Of a stretch of DNA of 64,000 nucleotides, positions 36,496-44,113 are shown piece by piece. The stretch's first letter is position 1. Every line of letters starts with the position of its first letter. A program made the translations under genes and the position numbers. The DNA comes from Halobacteriales archaeon QS_4_62_28. Its GTDB lineage: Archaea; Halobacteriota; Halobacteria; Halobacteriales; Haloarculaceae. The stretch spans positions 221,204 through 285,203 of the forward strand of contig PXRO01000037.1 of NCBI GenBank assembly GCA_003021685.1. The letters are read 5' to 3'. The notes under the pieces are model-generated. The model ran no database searches. It was not told where the DNA came from and was given only the letters and a program-made list of their open reading frames with translations.

Positions 36496-36978
36496 TCACT
36501 CGATAGCAAAGGGACTGTCCGACTCGCGCCAGGACCAGCCGGGCAACCGGGTCTGGAACCCGGCGGCGAGTGCAGCGTCGAGGTCGTCGGCCCCTGCCGG
36601 ATCGTCGCCGTCGCCGTGGGTCGCGACATCTGCGTAGTGAAAGGTCGCCTCCGCCAGCAACCTGAGCGGTTGCTCGCCGGCGATCATCGCCGCCAGTTCT
36701 CTCCCCAGCAGTTCGTCGACGACGAAGCCCGGATAGTCGTTGTCCACGTCGAGGTCCCGAAGCAGTCCGATCAGCGCGGCGACGTTGACTGCCCGGTCCC
36801 CGTCTGCGAACACCTCGTCGACAGCCGTCAGGTACGTCGCAGTCTCCACTCGCCCGACATCTGTCTCGAACTCCGTCCCGAGGCGCTGGCGAGTCTCGTT
36901 GATCAGCGGAACGATCACCGTCGCCCGCTCGCGAGTCCACTCGTGCTCTGCCCGGACCGTCGCTTTCGTGAGTCGCAT
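36496..36978 (-). CDS. Conserved-looking hypothetical protein (160 residues)
   Basis: Starts MRLTKATVRAEHEWTRERAT at ATG 36978. Largely helical and acidic, with no membrane segment or signal. The second helix bundle (VETATYLTAVDEVFADGDRA) and LADLDVDNDYPGFVVDELLG-like spacing (here LRDLDVDNDYPGFVVDELLG) are distinctive, and it ends WRESDSPFAIE. I do not recognise the family. It lies 47 bases before the ATP-grasp-like gene on the same strand and may share its transcript. It sits just downstream of the tRNA-Ser gene and its decayed duplicate. Codon use matches the neighbouring genes. Confidence 0.65.
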   Translation of the reverse strand: MRLTKATVRAEHEWTRERATVIVPLINETRQRLGTEFETDVGRVETATYLTAVDEVFADGDRAVNVAALIGLLRDLDVDNDYPGFVVDELLGRELAAMIAGEQPLRLLAEATFHYADVATHGDGDDPAGADDLDAALAAGFQTRLPGWSWRESDSPFAIE

Positions 36979-37009
36979 ACTCGAGATTGGGGCGCTCGAA
37001 GCAAAGTAG

Positions 37010-37079
37010 CGGTGGGACTGGGATTCGAACCCGATGCCAGACCTCGCTGTGCTCGGTCTCCCGTGATTCACATCCCAGC
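37010..37079 (-). repeat. Degenerate tRNA-like remnant, partial duplicate of tRNA-Ser
   Basis: 36994-37032 repeats 37106-37144 with one mismatch in 39. It covers the 3' flank, the discriminator, the 3' acceptor strand and part of the T-arm of tRNA-Ser. The sequence continues to a 5' strand (37073-37079) that pairs with 6 of 7 acceptor positions, and it contains an AGACC/GGTCT stem with an oversized loop. The T-stem has a mismatch and the anticodon loop is not canonical, so it is a tRNA pseudogene or an att-like 3'-end duplication rather than a working tRNA. Confidence 0.6.
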
Positions 37080-37121
37080 GTCTCGCTGTTGCTTCTCGCG
37101 TGAGAGCTCGAAGCAAAGTAG

Positions 37122-37203
37122 CGGTGGGACTGGGATTTGAACCCAGGAGGCTTGCGCCACCTGCTTTCAAGGCAGGCGCAATGGGCCGCTCTGCCATCCC
37201 ACC
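37122..37203 (-). tRNA. tRNA-Ser, anticodon TGA
   Basis: 82 bases without an encoded CCA. The acceptor stem GGTGGGA pairs perfectly with TCCCACC, with discriminator G as usual for tRNA-Ser. The anticodon stem CCTGC/GCAGG encloses loop CTTGAAA, giving anticodon TGA, which reads UCA and related codons. A long variable arm (GGCGCAAGCC region) marks it as class II. The T-arm is CTGGG-TTCAAAT-CCCAG. It is encoded on the minus strand, with a near-copy of its 3' part 112 bases downstream. Confidence 0.95.
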
Positions 37204-37303
37204 GTGGTGCGTCTGTCGATAGTGAGGGGGTGCCCTAAGGCGTGTCGATTGTCGCTTCGGCATCGGGCAAAGAGCGAAGGCAGGTGCCGTCGAATCGACT
37301 CCT

Positions 37304-38359
37304 ATGTCGAGTGACTCACTCGCCGTGGTCGGCACGTACACTGACAAGGGAAGCGAGGGAATCTACACAGTCGGCGTCGACACGAGTGGCGCAGTCGAAC
37401 GGCGGTCCGTGGCAGACGCCGGCCGGAACCCATCGTTCCTGGCGATCAGCCCCGACGGCGGCACCTGCTACGCGGTCAACGAAATCGAGGACGGTGCCGT
37501 CACTGCACTCTCGGTCGATCAGGACACCGGCGCTCTGGCCCGGCTCAACCAGGTCACGACGGGCGGTGGCGCGGATCCGTGTCACTGCAGCATAGACGCG
37601 ACCGGCCAGTATCTCCTCGTTGCACACTACACTGGCGGCGCTGTGGCGATGGTTCCCATCGCCGACGACGCAGTCGGCGACCCGACTGCTGTCGTCGAAC
37701 ACTCCGGTTCGGGCCCGAACGAGGAGCGACAGGCGTCGGCCCACCCACACTCGATCCAGCCCGGACCGGACAACGAATTCGCGTACGTCCCTGATCTCGG
37801 TGCGGACCGTGTCGTCGGCTACGAACTCGACCTCGAAAGGGGGACACTGCTCCCTGCCGAGGACGCGACGGTTGCGCTCCCCGACGGTGCTGGCCCGCGC
37901 CACATGGCGTTTGGCCCTGACGGCGAGTACGCCTACCTGATCAACGAACTCGACTCGACGGTCGCTGTGCTGTCCCGCGATGCCGACACCGGCGGCCTCT
38001 CTGTCGTCGGGACGGCACCCACGCTCCCGGCCGAGTACGACGGCGAGAACATCACCGCAGACATCCACGTCCACCCCTCGGGCGAGTGGGTGTTTGGCTC
38101 CAATCGCGGCCACGACAGCATCGCCATCTTCGCCGTCGAGGACCACGCCGGCCACATCGAGTTCCGCGGGACAGAATCGACGCGGGGCGAGTGGCCGCGA
38201 AACTTCGCACTCACGCCAGACGGCGAGGCCCTGATAGCCGAGAACATGCACAGTGACGAGATCGTCACGTTCGAGAGAGACGCGACGACCGGTGAACTCT
38301 CGCCGACCGGCCACGTGACCGACGTTCCCAGTCCGTCCTGCCTCCAGTTTTTGCAGTGA
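37304..38359 (+). CDS. Lactonase-family beta-propeller protein
   Basis: A 351-residue seven-bladed propeller of the 6-phosphogluconolactonase (Pgl/YbhE) and carboxymuconate lactonizing-like family. Typical blade sequences: GTYTDKGSEGIYTVGVDTSG, NPSFLAISPDGGTCYAVNE, GGGADPCHCSIDATGQYLLV, SAHPHSIQPGPDNEFAYVPD, AGPRHMAFGPDGEYAYLINE and GEWPRNFALTPDGEALIAEN. The conserved His, Arg and Glu positions of the family are visible (AHPHS, GPRHM, NRGHDSI). The reaction may be sugar-lactone hydrolysis, but family members vary. No signal peptide, so cytoplasmic. It stands alone, divergent from the tRNA and convergent with the DUF2064 gene 12 bases away. Confidence 0.88.
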   Translation: MSSDSLAVVGTYTDKGSEGIYTVGVDTSGAVERRSVADAGRNPSFLAISPDGGTCYAVNEIEDGAVTALSVDQDTGALARLNQVTTGGGADPCHCSIDATGQYLLVAHYTGGAVAMVPIADDAVGDPTAVVEHSGSGPNEERQASAHPHSIQPGPDNEFAYVPDLGADRVVGYELDLERGTLLPAEDATVALPDGAGPRHMAFGPDGEYAYLINELDSTVAVLSRDADTGGLSVVGTAPTLPAEYDGENITADIHVHPSGEWVFGSNRGHDSIAIFAVEDHAGHIEFRGTESTRGEWPRNFALTPDGEALIAENMHSDEIVTFERDATTGELSPTGHVTDVPSPSCLQFLQ

Positions 38360-38371
38360 CTCCCGACAGTA

Positions 38372-39115
38372 TCACGACCGCTCGACGGTCGTCTCACCGT
38401 CCTCTTCGACGACGCTGAGTCCAAGCGTCTCGATCACCGCCGTCGTCCGGGACGGCACTAGCCTGCCCGCTGCCTGCCGCGCCCGGAGTTGCGAGACGAC
38501 TGTTGGCAGGTCTGCTGGCGTCTCCAGGACCGGGACCGTCGGCAGGAAATCGACCGACAGTCCGGCGTCGTTGGCCCGCTCGACCAGTGTCTCGACCTGT
38601 GGCGTGGAGTCGGCGTTCTCGAAGTCGATGGTCTCGGCAAACCCGGCGTAGGTGACGCGACCGTCTGTTGAAGGGCCAAGCACCACGTCGTTGCTCCGGA
38701 GTTTCATCGCTGCGCTGTCGATGTGCCGGCGGCCGAGCAGTGCCGCCGACGGCGTGACCGCTGCTGCCGTCCGGACCCCCTCTCTGTCGAGCAAGTGGGT
38801 GATCGTGTTGCCGACACGGCCGGCGAACGTCGACCCGACCTGCACCTCGAACCGCGTCGAATCAGCGTCGATCACGTCGCTGACGGCCGCCCGCACCGCC
38901 GCTTCCGAATCGGTATCGCCATCGGGCAACTGCTCCTCGGGCCGATAGTTCACCAGCAGGTCGGCCCCACTGGTGTCGACGGCCCCACACACGTCCGCGA
39001 GCAGTGCCGCGTACAGTTCCGTCGCCTCCGCGGGTGTCAGCAGGCTCTCGCCGATCAGTTTCGGGAGCACAACCCCATCTCGGGGCGGATCTGCCAGGAC
39101 AGCGATGGTCGTCAT
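38372..39115 (-). CDS. DUF2064-type GT-A-fold protein
   Basis: A 247-residue protein related to the DUF2064 glycosyltransferase-A/nucleotidyltransferase-like family. The N-terminus TIAVLADPPRDGVVLPKLIG matches the AVFAKAPxPGxVKTRL start of the family with the basic residues lost, and LLTPAEATELYAALLADV is the following helix. The C-terminal half has NDVVLGPSTDGRVTYAGFAE and VDFLPTVPVLETPADLPTVV, the LGPxxDGGYYLxG and D-TPEDL regions. Loss of the usual Lys-Thr-Arg and DxD-like residues suggests altered or absent nucleotide-sugar binding. ATG 39115 starts the first strand. Function unknown. Confidence 0.7.
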   Translation of the reverse strand: MTTIAVLADPPRDGVVLPKLIGESLLTPAEATELYAALLADVCGAVDTSGADLLVNYRPEEQLPDGDTDSEAAVRAAVSDVIDADSTRFEVQVGSTFAGRVGNTITHLLDREGVRTAAAVTPSAALLGRRHIDSAAMKLRSNDVVLGPSTDGRVTYAGFAETIDFENADSTPQVETLVERANDAGLSVDFLPTVPVLETPADLPTVVSQLRARQAAGRLVPSRTTAVIETLGLSVVEEDGETTVERS

Positions 39116-39217
39116 GTCTCTCTCTCGGGCGACCCGACTCTTTGCACTTTCCACTGATCGGCGGTGACGAAAAAACGCCAGGGGTCAGCAGAGGGGCTTT
39201 GGGCCATCTCCGTTCGG

Positions 39218-39844
39218 CTATCGACTACGTCGTCCCTTCGTCTGGCGGTAATCCCGTCCGAGCGTCTGGCTGATGTGTTCGAGGAACGCTTCGCGCTGTT
39301 CGTCGGTCTGTGCCGCCGGTTCGATCATCGGGAGGAGTTCGAAGCCACGGCCACGAATCGTCGTCGCGTGGCGCTCCTCGATATCGAGTTCGTCCTCGCT
39401 CAGGGTCGTGTACTCGAACGCCAGTGCTTCGAGCGCGTCCTGTCCGACCGGGAGCAGCAGTTCGGGATTGATCATCCGGACCTCGCTGTTGAGGTACGGC
39501 TCACAGTTCCCGACCTCCTCCTCGGTCGCCGCCCGCTCGGGGTGGTAACACCGGGCGACGTAGGTCAGATACACGTTATCGAACTGCGGTTCCTCGGCGT
39601 CGGGGTCCTTGACCATATCGATGGCAGCGAGGATATCGAGCAGTTCTCGCTCTTGCTCGCCGACGAATGGGAGACCGGACTCGTCGGCCGCTACGCTCGG
39701 CGAGTCACCGAGAACGAGAAATTCCGCGCCCACGTCGCCGTAGCCGTGGACGACGTTCGTGCGTGTGTCACACAGCTCGGGGCAGTTCTGGCACTCCTCG
39801 TCCATGCCATAGGGGTTCGAGAGGGACTCCTGGTTAGCGTCCAT
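39218..39844 (-). CDS. Uracil-DNA glycosylase-family protein (family 4/5-like, Fe-S)
   Basis: A 208-residue DNA-repair protein of the uracil-DNA glycosylase superfamily with an Fe-S-type cysteine set: CQNCPELC near the N-terminus, then CYHPER and NCEPYL. Motif A is VLGDSPSVAADESGLPFVG (the usual GExPG is GDSPS), followed by the QERELLDILAAI helix. PELLLPVGQDALEALA is the family motif before the DNA-binding region. Removal of uracil from DNA is the expected role but the altered motif A makes specificity uncertain. ATG 39844 lies inside the end of aroC (11-base overlap), so it is translationally coupled to chorismate synthase. Confidence 0.82.
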   Translation of the reverse strand: MDANQESLSNPYGMDEECQNCPELCDTRTNVVHGYGDVGAEFLVLGDSPSVAADESGLPFVGEQERELLDILAAIDMVKDPDAEEPQFDNVYLTYVARCYHPERAATEEEVGNCEPYLNSEVRMINPELLLPVGQDALEALAFEYTTLSEDELDIEERHATTIRGRGFELLPMIEPAAQTDEQREAFLEHISQTLGRDYRQTKGRRSR

Positions 39845-41045
39845 CGTCGCCCTCGTCGACGGTCTTCGCGTGGGTATCGGCCGCTTCGGGGTCGTTTTGC
39901 GGACTCGACGGGTGATACTCGGTATCGTACTGGCCGGGCCGGTCGTCGAGGCGGTCGGGGTTGATGCGACCGCCAAGCAGCATGAAGTCCAGAACGGTGC
40001 AGTACAGCATCGCCTCGACGACGGGCACCGCCCGCGGCGGCAGGACTGGATCGTGACGGCCAGTCACTGTGATCTCCTTTTGATCGTCAGTCTCCCAGTC
40101 GACGGTCCGCTGGGTCTTCGGGAACGAAACGGGGGCGTGCCAGGTGACCTCCCCGTAGATCGGGTCGCCGGTCGTGATGCCGCCCTGGAGACCGCCGTGG
40201 TCGTTGCCGACCGGGACGGGGTCGCCGTCTCCGTCGAACTCCCAGTCCTCGGTGTACTCCGTTCCGGCCGCAGTCCGAGCGTCGCGACCGATACCGAGTT
40301 CGAAGTCGGTGACCGCCGGAATCGAGTACATCGCCTGCCCCAGTCGCGACGGAACCGAATCGAACCGTGGCGCACCGAGACCGCGGGGGACGCCGCGACA
40401 CTCGAAGTAGACCCCGCCACCGATGGAATCGCCTTCCGTCTGGTACTGGTCGGCCAGGTCACGCATCCTCTCGGCGGCCTCCGGGTCGGCACAGCGAACC
40501 TTGTTTTCCTCGCTGTGTTCGAGCATGTCTTCGAAGGTGACCTCGCCGGCCTCGATGTCGCCGATCTGGTTGACGTGAGCCTTGATCCGGATGTCGTACT
40601 CCGACTGTTCGATGATCTGCTTTGCGACGCCGCCCGCCGCGACCCAGTTGACCGTCTCACGTGCCGACGAACGGCCGCCACCACCCCAGTTGCGCGTCCC
40701 GAACTTCGCGGAGTACGTGAAATCGCCGTGGGAGGGACGGGGGGCTGTAATAAACGGCTCGTACTTCCCCGAGCGGGCGTCCTTGTTCTGGATAACCATC
40801 CCAATCGGTGTCCCGGTCGTGTAGCCGTCCTGTCGGCCCGACTTGATCGACACCGTGTCCGGTTCGCCGCGTGACGTGGTAATCATCGACTGGCCGGGCT
40901 TGCGGCGGTCGAGGTCTTTCTGGATGTCTTCTTCGGACAACTCGACGCCCGCCGGGACCCCCGAGACCGTACAGCCCATCGCCTCCCCGTGGCTCTCGCC
41001 GAACGTGGTCAGCCGAAACAGCCGACCGAACTCGTTCCCGTTCAT
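39834..41045 (-). CDS. aroC: Chorismate synthase
   Basis: A 403-residue FMN-dependent enzyme that converts EPSP to chorismate, the branch point for aromatic amino acids. Hallmarks: MNGNEFGRLFRLTTFGESHG at the start, the RRKPGQSMITTSRGEPDTV segment, RPSHGDFTYSAKFGTRNWGGGGRSSARETV (family signature), and RHDPVLPPRAVPVVEAM near the end. The C-terminal tail is acidic. Same strand as aroA, with one unrelated gene between them, and overlapping the downstream glycosylase gene by 11 bases. Together with trpCBA it supplies tryptophan synthesis in this window. Confidence 0.97.
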   Translation of the reverse strand: MNGNEFGRLFRLTTFGESHGEAMGCTVSGVPAGVELSEEDIQKDLDRRKPGQSMITTSRGEPDTVSIKSGRQDGYTTGTPIGMVIQNKDARSGKYEPFITAPRPSHGDFTYSAKFGTRNWGGGGRSSARETVNWVAAGGVAKQIIEQSEYDIRIKAHVNQIGDIEAGEVTFEDMLEHSEENKVRCADPEAAERMRDLADQYQTEGDSIGGGVYFECRGVPRGLGAPRFDSVPSRLGQAMYSIPAVTDFELGIGRDARTAAGTEYTEDWEFDGDGDPVPVGNDHGGLQGGITTGDPIYGEVTWHAPVSFPKTQRTVDWETDDQKEITVTGRHDPVLPPRAVPVVEAMLYCTVLDFMLLGGRINPDRLDDRPGQYDTEYHPSSPQNDPEAADTHAKTVDEGDDGR

Positions 41046-41147
41046 TACGTTGACGGTAGAGTCGGGGGCATTTCAAGCTTACAATCGCCGGGACGAACGT
41101 TTACGTACCGGGACGGGGCCACGCATCGCCATGACCTGAGAACTGAC

Positions 41148-41184
41148 GCGCGCCGGCCCGCGGGAGCACGGCACACCGGCGCGC
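41148..41184. terminator. GC-rich hairpin between aroC and the phosphodiesterase gene
   Basis: A perfect 9-bp inverted repeat, GCGCGCCGG at 41148-41156 and CCGGCGCGC at 41176-41184, with a 19-base loop. It lies 36 bases past the stop of the gene at 41220-42467 and about 100 bases before the aroC ATG, so it could mark a 3' end or pause between the two units. No T-tract on the transcribed side immediately follows it. Confidence 0.35.
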
Positions 41185-41219
41185 GACGGATCCGTGCCGT
41201 CTGTTCGCCCCCTCGTCTG

Positions 41220-42467
41220 TCACTGCAATCGATCCGCTCGTACCGCCGCGAACGGCACCAGCATCTCGTGTGGATGCAGCCCCCCGTGCATCCCGACGAG
41301 TTCGAGTTCCGCGGCCTCGATATCACCCCACCAGGTCCCGAGGTCCCGATGGGTCACTACGAGGTCGCCACAGCGACGCTGGAACCGATCCGACGCCGGT
41401 CGATCACCGAACAACTCCCGCTCCAGCGCTTCTGCTCGCGTGAACGTCCAGGCGTCTAAGTCGGCAAGTGCCGCCCGCGTCTCATCTACAGCACCGTCCT
41501 GCAGATGCAGGTGAGCGTTGCGTGGACTGCCGGCCAGTCGAATCGGTGTTCCGTCACCGTACCGGCGGAGATTCGCCAGCAGCGTCTCGTTGTTCGAGAG
41601 GTCGACGTTGGACTCGGGCACGGTATCGACGTGGCCGTGATCGGCGGTCACGACCAGCAACGTCTCCTCGGCCGTGGTCTCGTCGAGGCCATCGACGAAC
41701 GCCTCGATCTCCGCACAGACCGTCGCCAGCGTCGCTTGGAACTCGTCGCTGTCGGTCCCCACCTCGTGGGAGACGTGGTCCACGTCCGGGACGTACCCGT
41801 AGACGTAGGTCGGGTCGTCGCTCTCGGTCACGACCGTCGAGAGGCGTCGCCGAAAGTCGTCGAGGCCGTCGTACGTGTGCTGGGTGACGCCTTCGGTTTG
41901 CTCCTCGAATGGCTGGAGTCGATGACAGTCGACGCCACGGGCCGCTATGTCTGCGTAGTGGTAGTCGATACCGTCGTCCGTCTCCGGTACGATAGCGCCA
42001 TCGTCGCCACGAGCGCCGCTGGCGTCGTGCTTGATATCGCCACCGAGCGCGAGAAAAGATCTGTCGGTCGACGGTTCGTAGACGTTCCAGCCGATGCGGC
42101 CGTGTTCGCAGGGCAACTGACCCGTCTCGAAGGTCGTCATCGCCGCTGCTGTCTCGGAGGGATACACGGAGGTCAGCGGCGTCACGGTTCCGCGCTCGCT
42201 CAGGCGGTCGAGAAACGAGTGGCTGTCCCGGTCTCGCTTCCAGGTTTGGAGACCGTACCCGTCGACGAGCACCACGACGACGTTCGAAACGTCCGTGTCC
42301 ACGCCTTCGAACACGTCGTCGGGGAGCGCTCGCCGCCCGCCCGCGTCGAGGACCGACCTGATCGTGGCTGGTACGTTTCCGAAGCAGTAGCTATGGTAGG
42401 CCGGCAGCAATCGGCCTGCGGTCTGGTTTGCCTCTCGAAGTCGTTCCTCGACGCCAGTCCGGAGCAT
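41220..42467 (-). CDS. Alkaline-phosphatase-superfamily phosphodiesterase/pyrophosphatase
   Basis: A 415-residue metalloenzyme of the NPP/alkaline phosphatase fold. NVVVVLVDGYGLQTW carries the first metal-binding Asp. TSVYPSETAAAMTTFETG contains the Thr nucleophile region. YVPDVDHVSHEVG supplies an Asp and His. LLVVTADHGHVDTVPES gives the Asp-His pair typical of the second metal site. There is no signal peptide, so it is cytoplasmic. It probably hydrolyses a nucleotide or phosphodiester; the substrate is unknown. ATG 42467 is selected (MLRTGVEERL). It sits between aroA and aroC on the same strand without an obvious link to the shikimate pathway. Confidence 0.85.
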   Translation of the reverse strand: MLRTGVEERLREANQTAGRLLPAYHSYCFGNVPATIRSVLDAGGRRALPDDVFEGVDTDVSNVVVVLVDGYGLQTWKRDRDSHSFLDRLSERGTVTPLTSVYPSETAAAMTTFETGQLPCEHGRIGWNVYEPSTDRSFLALGGDIKHDASGARGDDGAIVPETDDGIDYHYADIAARGVDCHRLQPFEEQTEGVTQHTYDGLDDFRRRLSTVVTESDDPTYVYGYVPDVDHVSHEVGTDSDEFQATLATVCAEIEAFVDGLDETTAEETLLVVTADHGHVDTVPESNVDLSNNETLLANLRRYGDGTPIRLAGSPRNAHLHLQDGAVDETRAALADLDAWTFTRAEALERELFGDRPASDRFQRRCGDLVVTHRDLGTWWGDIEAAELELVGMHGGLHPHEMLVPFAAVRADRLQ

Positions 42468-42531
42468 ACACTGATCTTTCCGAGTGTGCAAAAAAGCCCA
42501 CCGGCTCCCTGTCGGGCGTTACCGTGGCTCG

Positions 42532-43824
42532 CTATCGGCTGACGGCTCCGCCAATCGATTCCAGCACGTCGAAGAAGTCCGGGAACGAGACGTCCACGTG
42601 TTCGATCCCTTCGACGGTCGTCGTACCCTCGGCAACGAGACCGGCGAGAGAGAGCGCCATGACGATCCGGTGGTCGGCGCGGCCGTCGACGACCGCCCCC
42701 TTGAGGGTGGATTCGCTGCCGTGGATCGTCAGCATGTCCTGTTGCTCTTCGACGCTCGCACCCATCTTCGTCAGGGATTCAGCCATCGCGCTCACGCGGT
42801 CGGTCTCCTTGTACCGGACGTGTTCGCAGTCGACGATTCCCGTCGTTCCGTCGGCCACAGCCCCGAGGGTCGCAATCGTCGGCAGCAGATCCGGCGTGTC
42901 TGCGACGCTGACTTCGATACCCGATAGTGGGGCGCGGCTGACGGAAATCTCGCCGTTCTCGCGGTCCCAGTCGACGGTTGCGCCCATCTCCCGGACGATG
43001 TCGACGATGGCCGTATCGCCCTGGGCGCTCGGGTACGCCGACGTGATCGTCAGTCCGTCGTCGCTGGCGAGTGCACCCGCGGCGAGGAGATACGAGAGCG
43101 ACGAGAAGTCACCGGGCACGTCGTACTCACCACCCGCTGGATCGTAGGACTGTCCGCCGGCAACGGCGAACCCGTCCGGTGTCGCTTCCGCGTCAACGCC
43201 GAAGTCTTCCAGCACTTCGAGCGTGATATCGACGTAGGGCGCGCTCTTGAGTTCCGTTTCGAGGTGGATTTCGATTCCCTGCTCGGTGACTGCACCGGCC
43301 ATCAGTAGCGCAGTGATGTACTGCGAGGACACATCGCCGGGAATCGACACCTCGCCGCCCTCGATACCGCCGCCGACGACCAGTGGGGCCTGTCCGTTCG
43401 CCCGGGTACTCTTCGCTCGCCCGCCGAGGTCATCACCGATGGCCCGGAGTAGCGGACCTTGCGGTCGCGAGCGAAGCGAGTCGTCACCCGTCAGCACTGT
43501 CAGGCCGTCCTGCAGTGCCGCGGTGGCGGTGACCAGTCGCATCGTCGTGCCGCTGTTGGCACAGTCGATCACGTCGTCGGGTGTGTCCGGACGGCCCCCG
43601 AAGCCGCTGATATCCAGTACGTCGCCGTTGTCTCTGCGGCCGACGCTGCCGCCGTAGGCAGTGACTGCCCGCATCGTTGCCTTCGTGTCTGCACTCACCA
43701 GTGGGTCGTGGACGACTGCGCCGTCGGCGTAGCCTGCCGCCAGAATCGCGCGGTGCGTGTAACTCTTCGACGGCGGTACCTGTGCCCGGCCGCTGACCGT
43801 CGACGTGCTGAGTTCGGCGTTCAT
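42532..43824 (-). CDS. aroA: 3-phosphoshikimate 1-carboxyvinyltransferase (EPSP synthase)
   Basis: A 430-residue EPSP synthase that joins PEP and shikimate-3-phosphate. The substrate loop [20 protein letters not shown] (catalytic Lys) is near the start. [17 protein letters not shown] is the S3P/PEP motif, [19 protein letters not shown] the PEP-Arg motif, and [17 protein letters not shown] the conserved Asp region. [20 protein letters not shown] (Glu and Arg of the second PEP site) and [13 protein letters not shown] complete the active site. ATG 43824 is preferred over 43851 as it directly precedes the first strand. Same strand as aroC, two genes downstream, so the last two steps of chorismate synthesis are nearly adjacent. 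Confidence 0.97.
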   Translation of the reverse strand: MNAELSTSTVSGRAQVPPSKSYTHRAILAAGYADGAVVHDPLVSADTKATMRAVTAYGGSVGRRDNGDVLDISGFGGRPDTPDDVIDCANSGTTMRLVTATAALQDGLTVLTGDDSLRSRPQGPLLRAIGDDLGGRAKSTRANGQAPLVVGGGIEGGEVSIPGDVSSQYITALLMAGAVTEQGIEIHLETELKSAPYVDITLEVLEDFGVDAEATPDGFAVAGGQSYDPAGGEYDVPGDFSSLSYLLAAGALASDDGLTITSAYPSAQGDTAIVDIVREMGATVDWDRENGEISVSRAPLSGIEVSVADTPDLLPTIATLGAVADGTTGIVDCEHVRYKETDRVSAMAESLTKMGASVEEQQDMLTIHGSESTLKGAVVDGRADHRIVMALSLAGLVAEGTTTVEGIEHVDVSFPDFFDVLESIGGAVSR

Positions 43825-44113
43825 GTACGTGCCCTCGATTCGGTCTGCCAAGAGGGTGTCGGGACTGTCGCCGCTGTGTCCCCGTCGTCGTCAGGGCGAT
43901 CCGTGTCACTGGCTCGATGAGACGGTCATTGCGAAGGCTTTTATTATCTGAAGGGAATACGCTCAGTTAGAATCGGTTTTCCGGGCATCGTTTCCAGTCC
44001 GGATACTTCGACGGCTAGCCGATCACGTCAACTATGTTACTACACAGCGTTCGTCCCGCCGTTTGCCGGTCGGTCTCGCCGGCCACGCCAGGGGCGACAC
44101 TCGCTTCTGAGCT

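Noticed and set aside
38360-38372. Fourth ATACTG/CAGTAT inverted-repeat element near the lactonase stop codon
   Set aside because: Only one CAGTAT-like arm is present after GACTCCCGA; no opposite arm at 60-80 bases, so it is not a member of the family.
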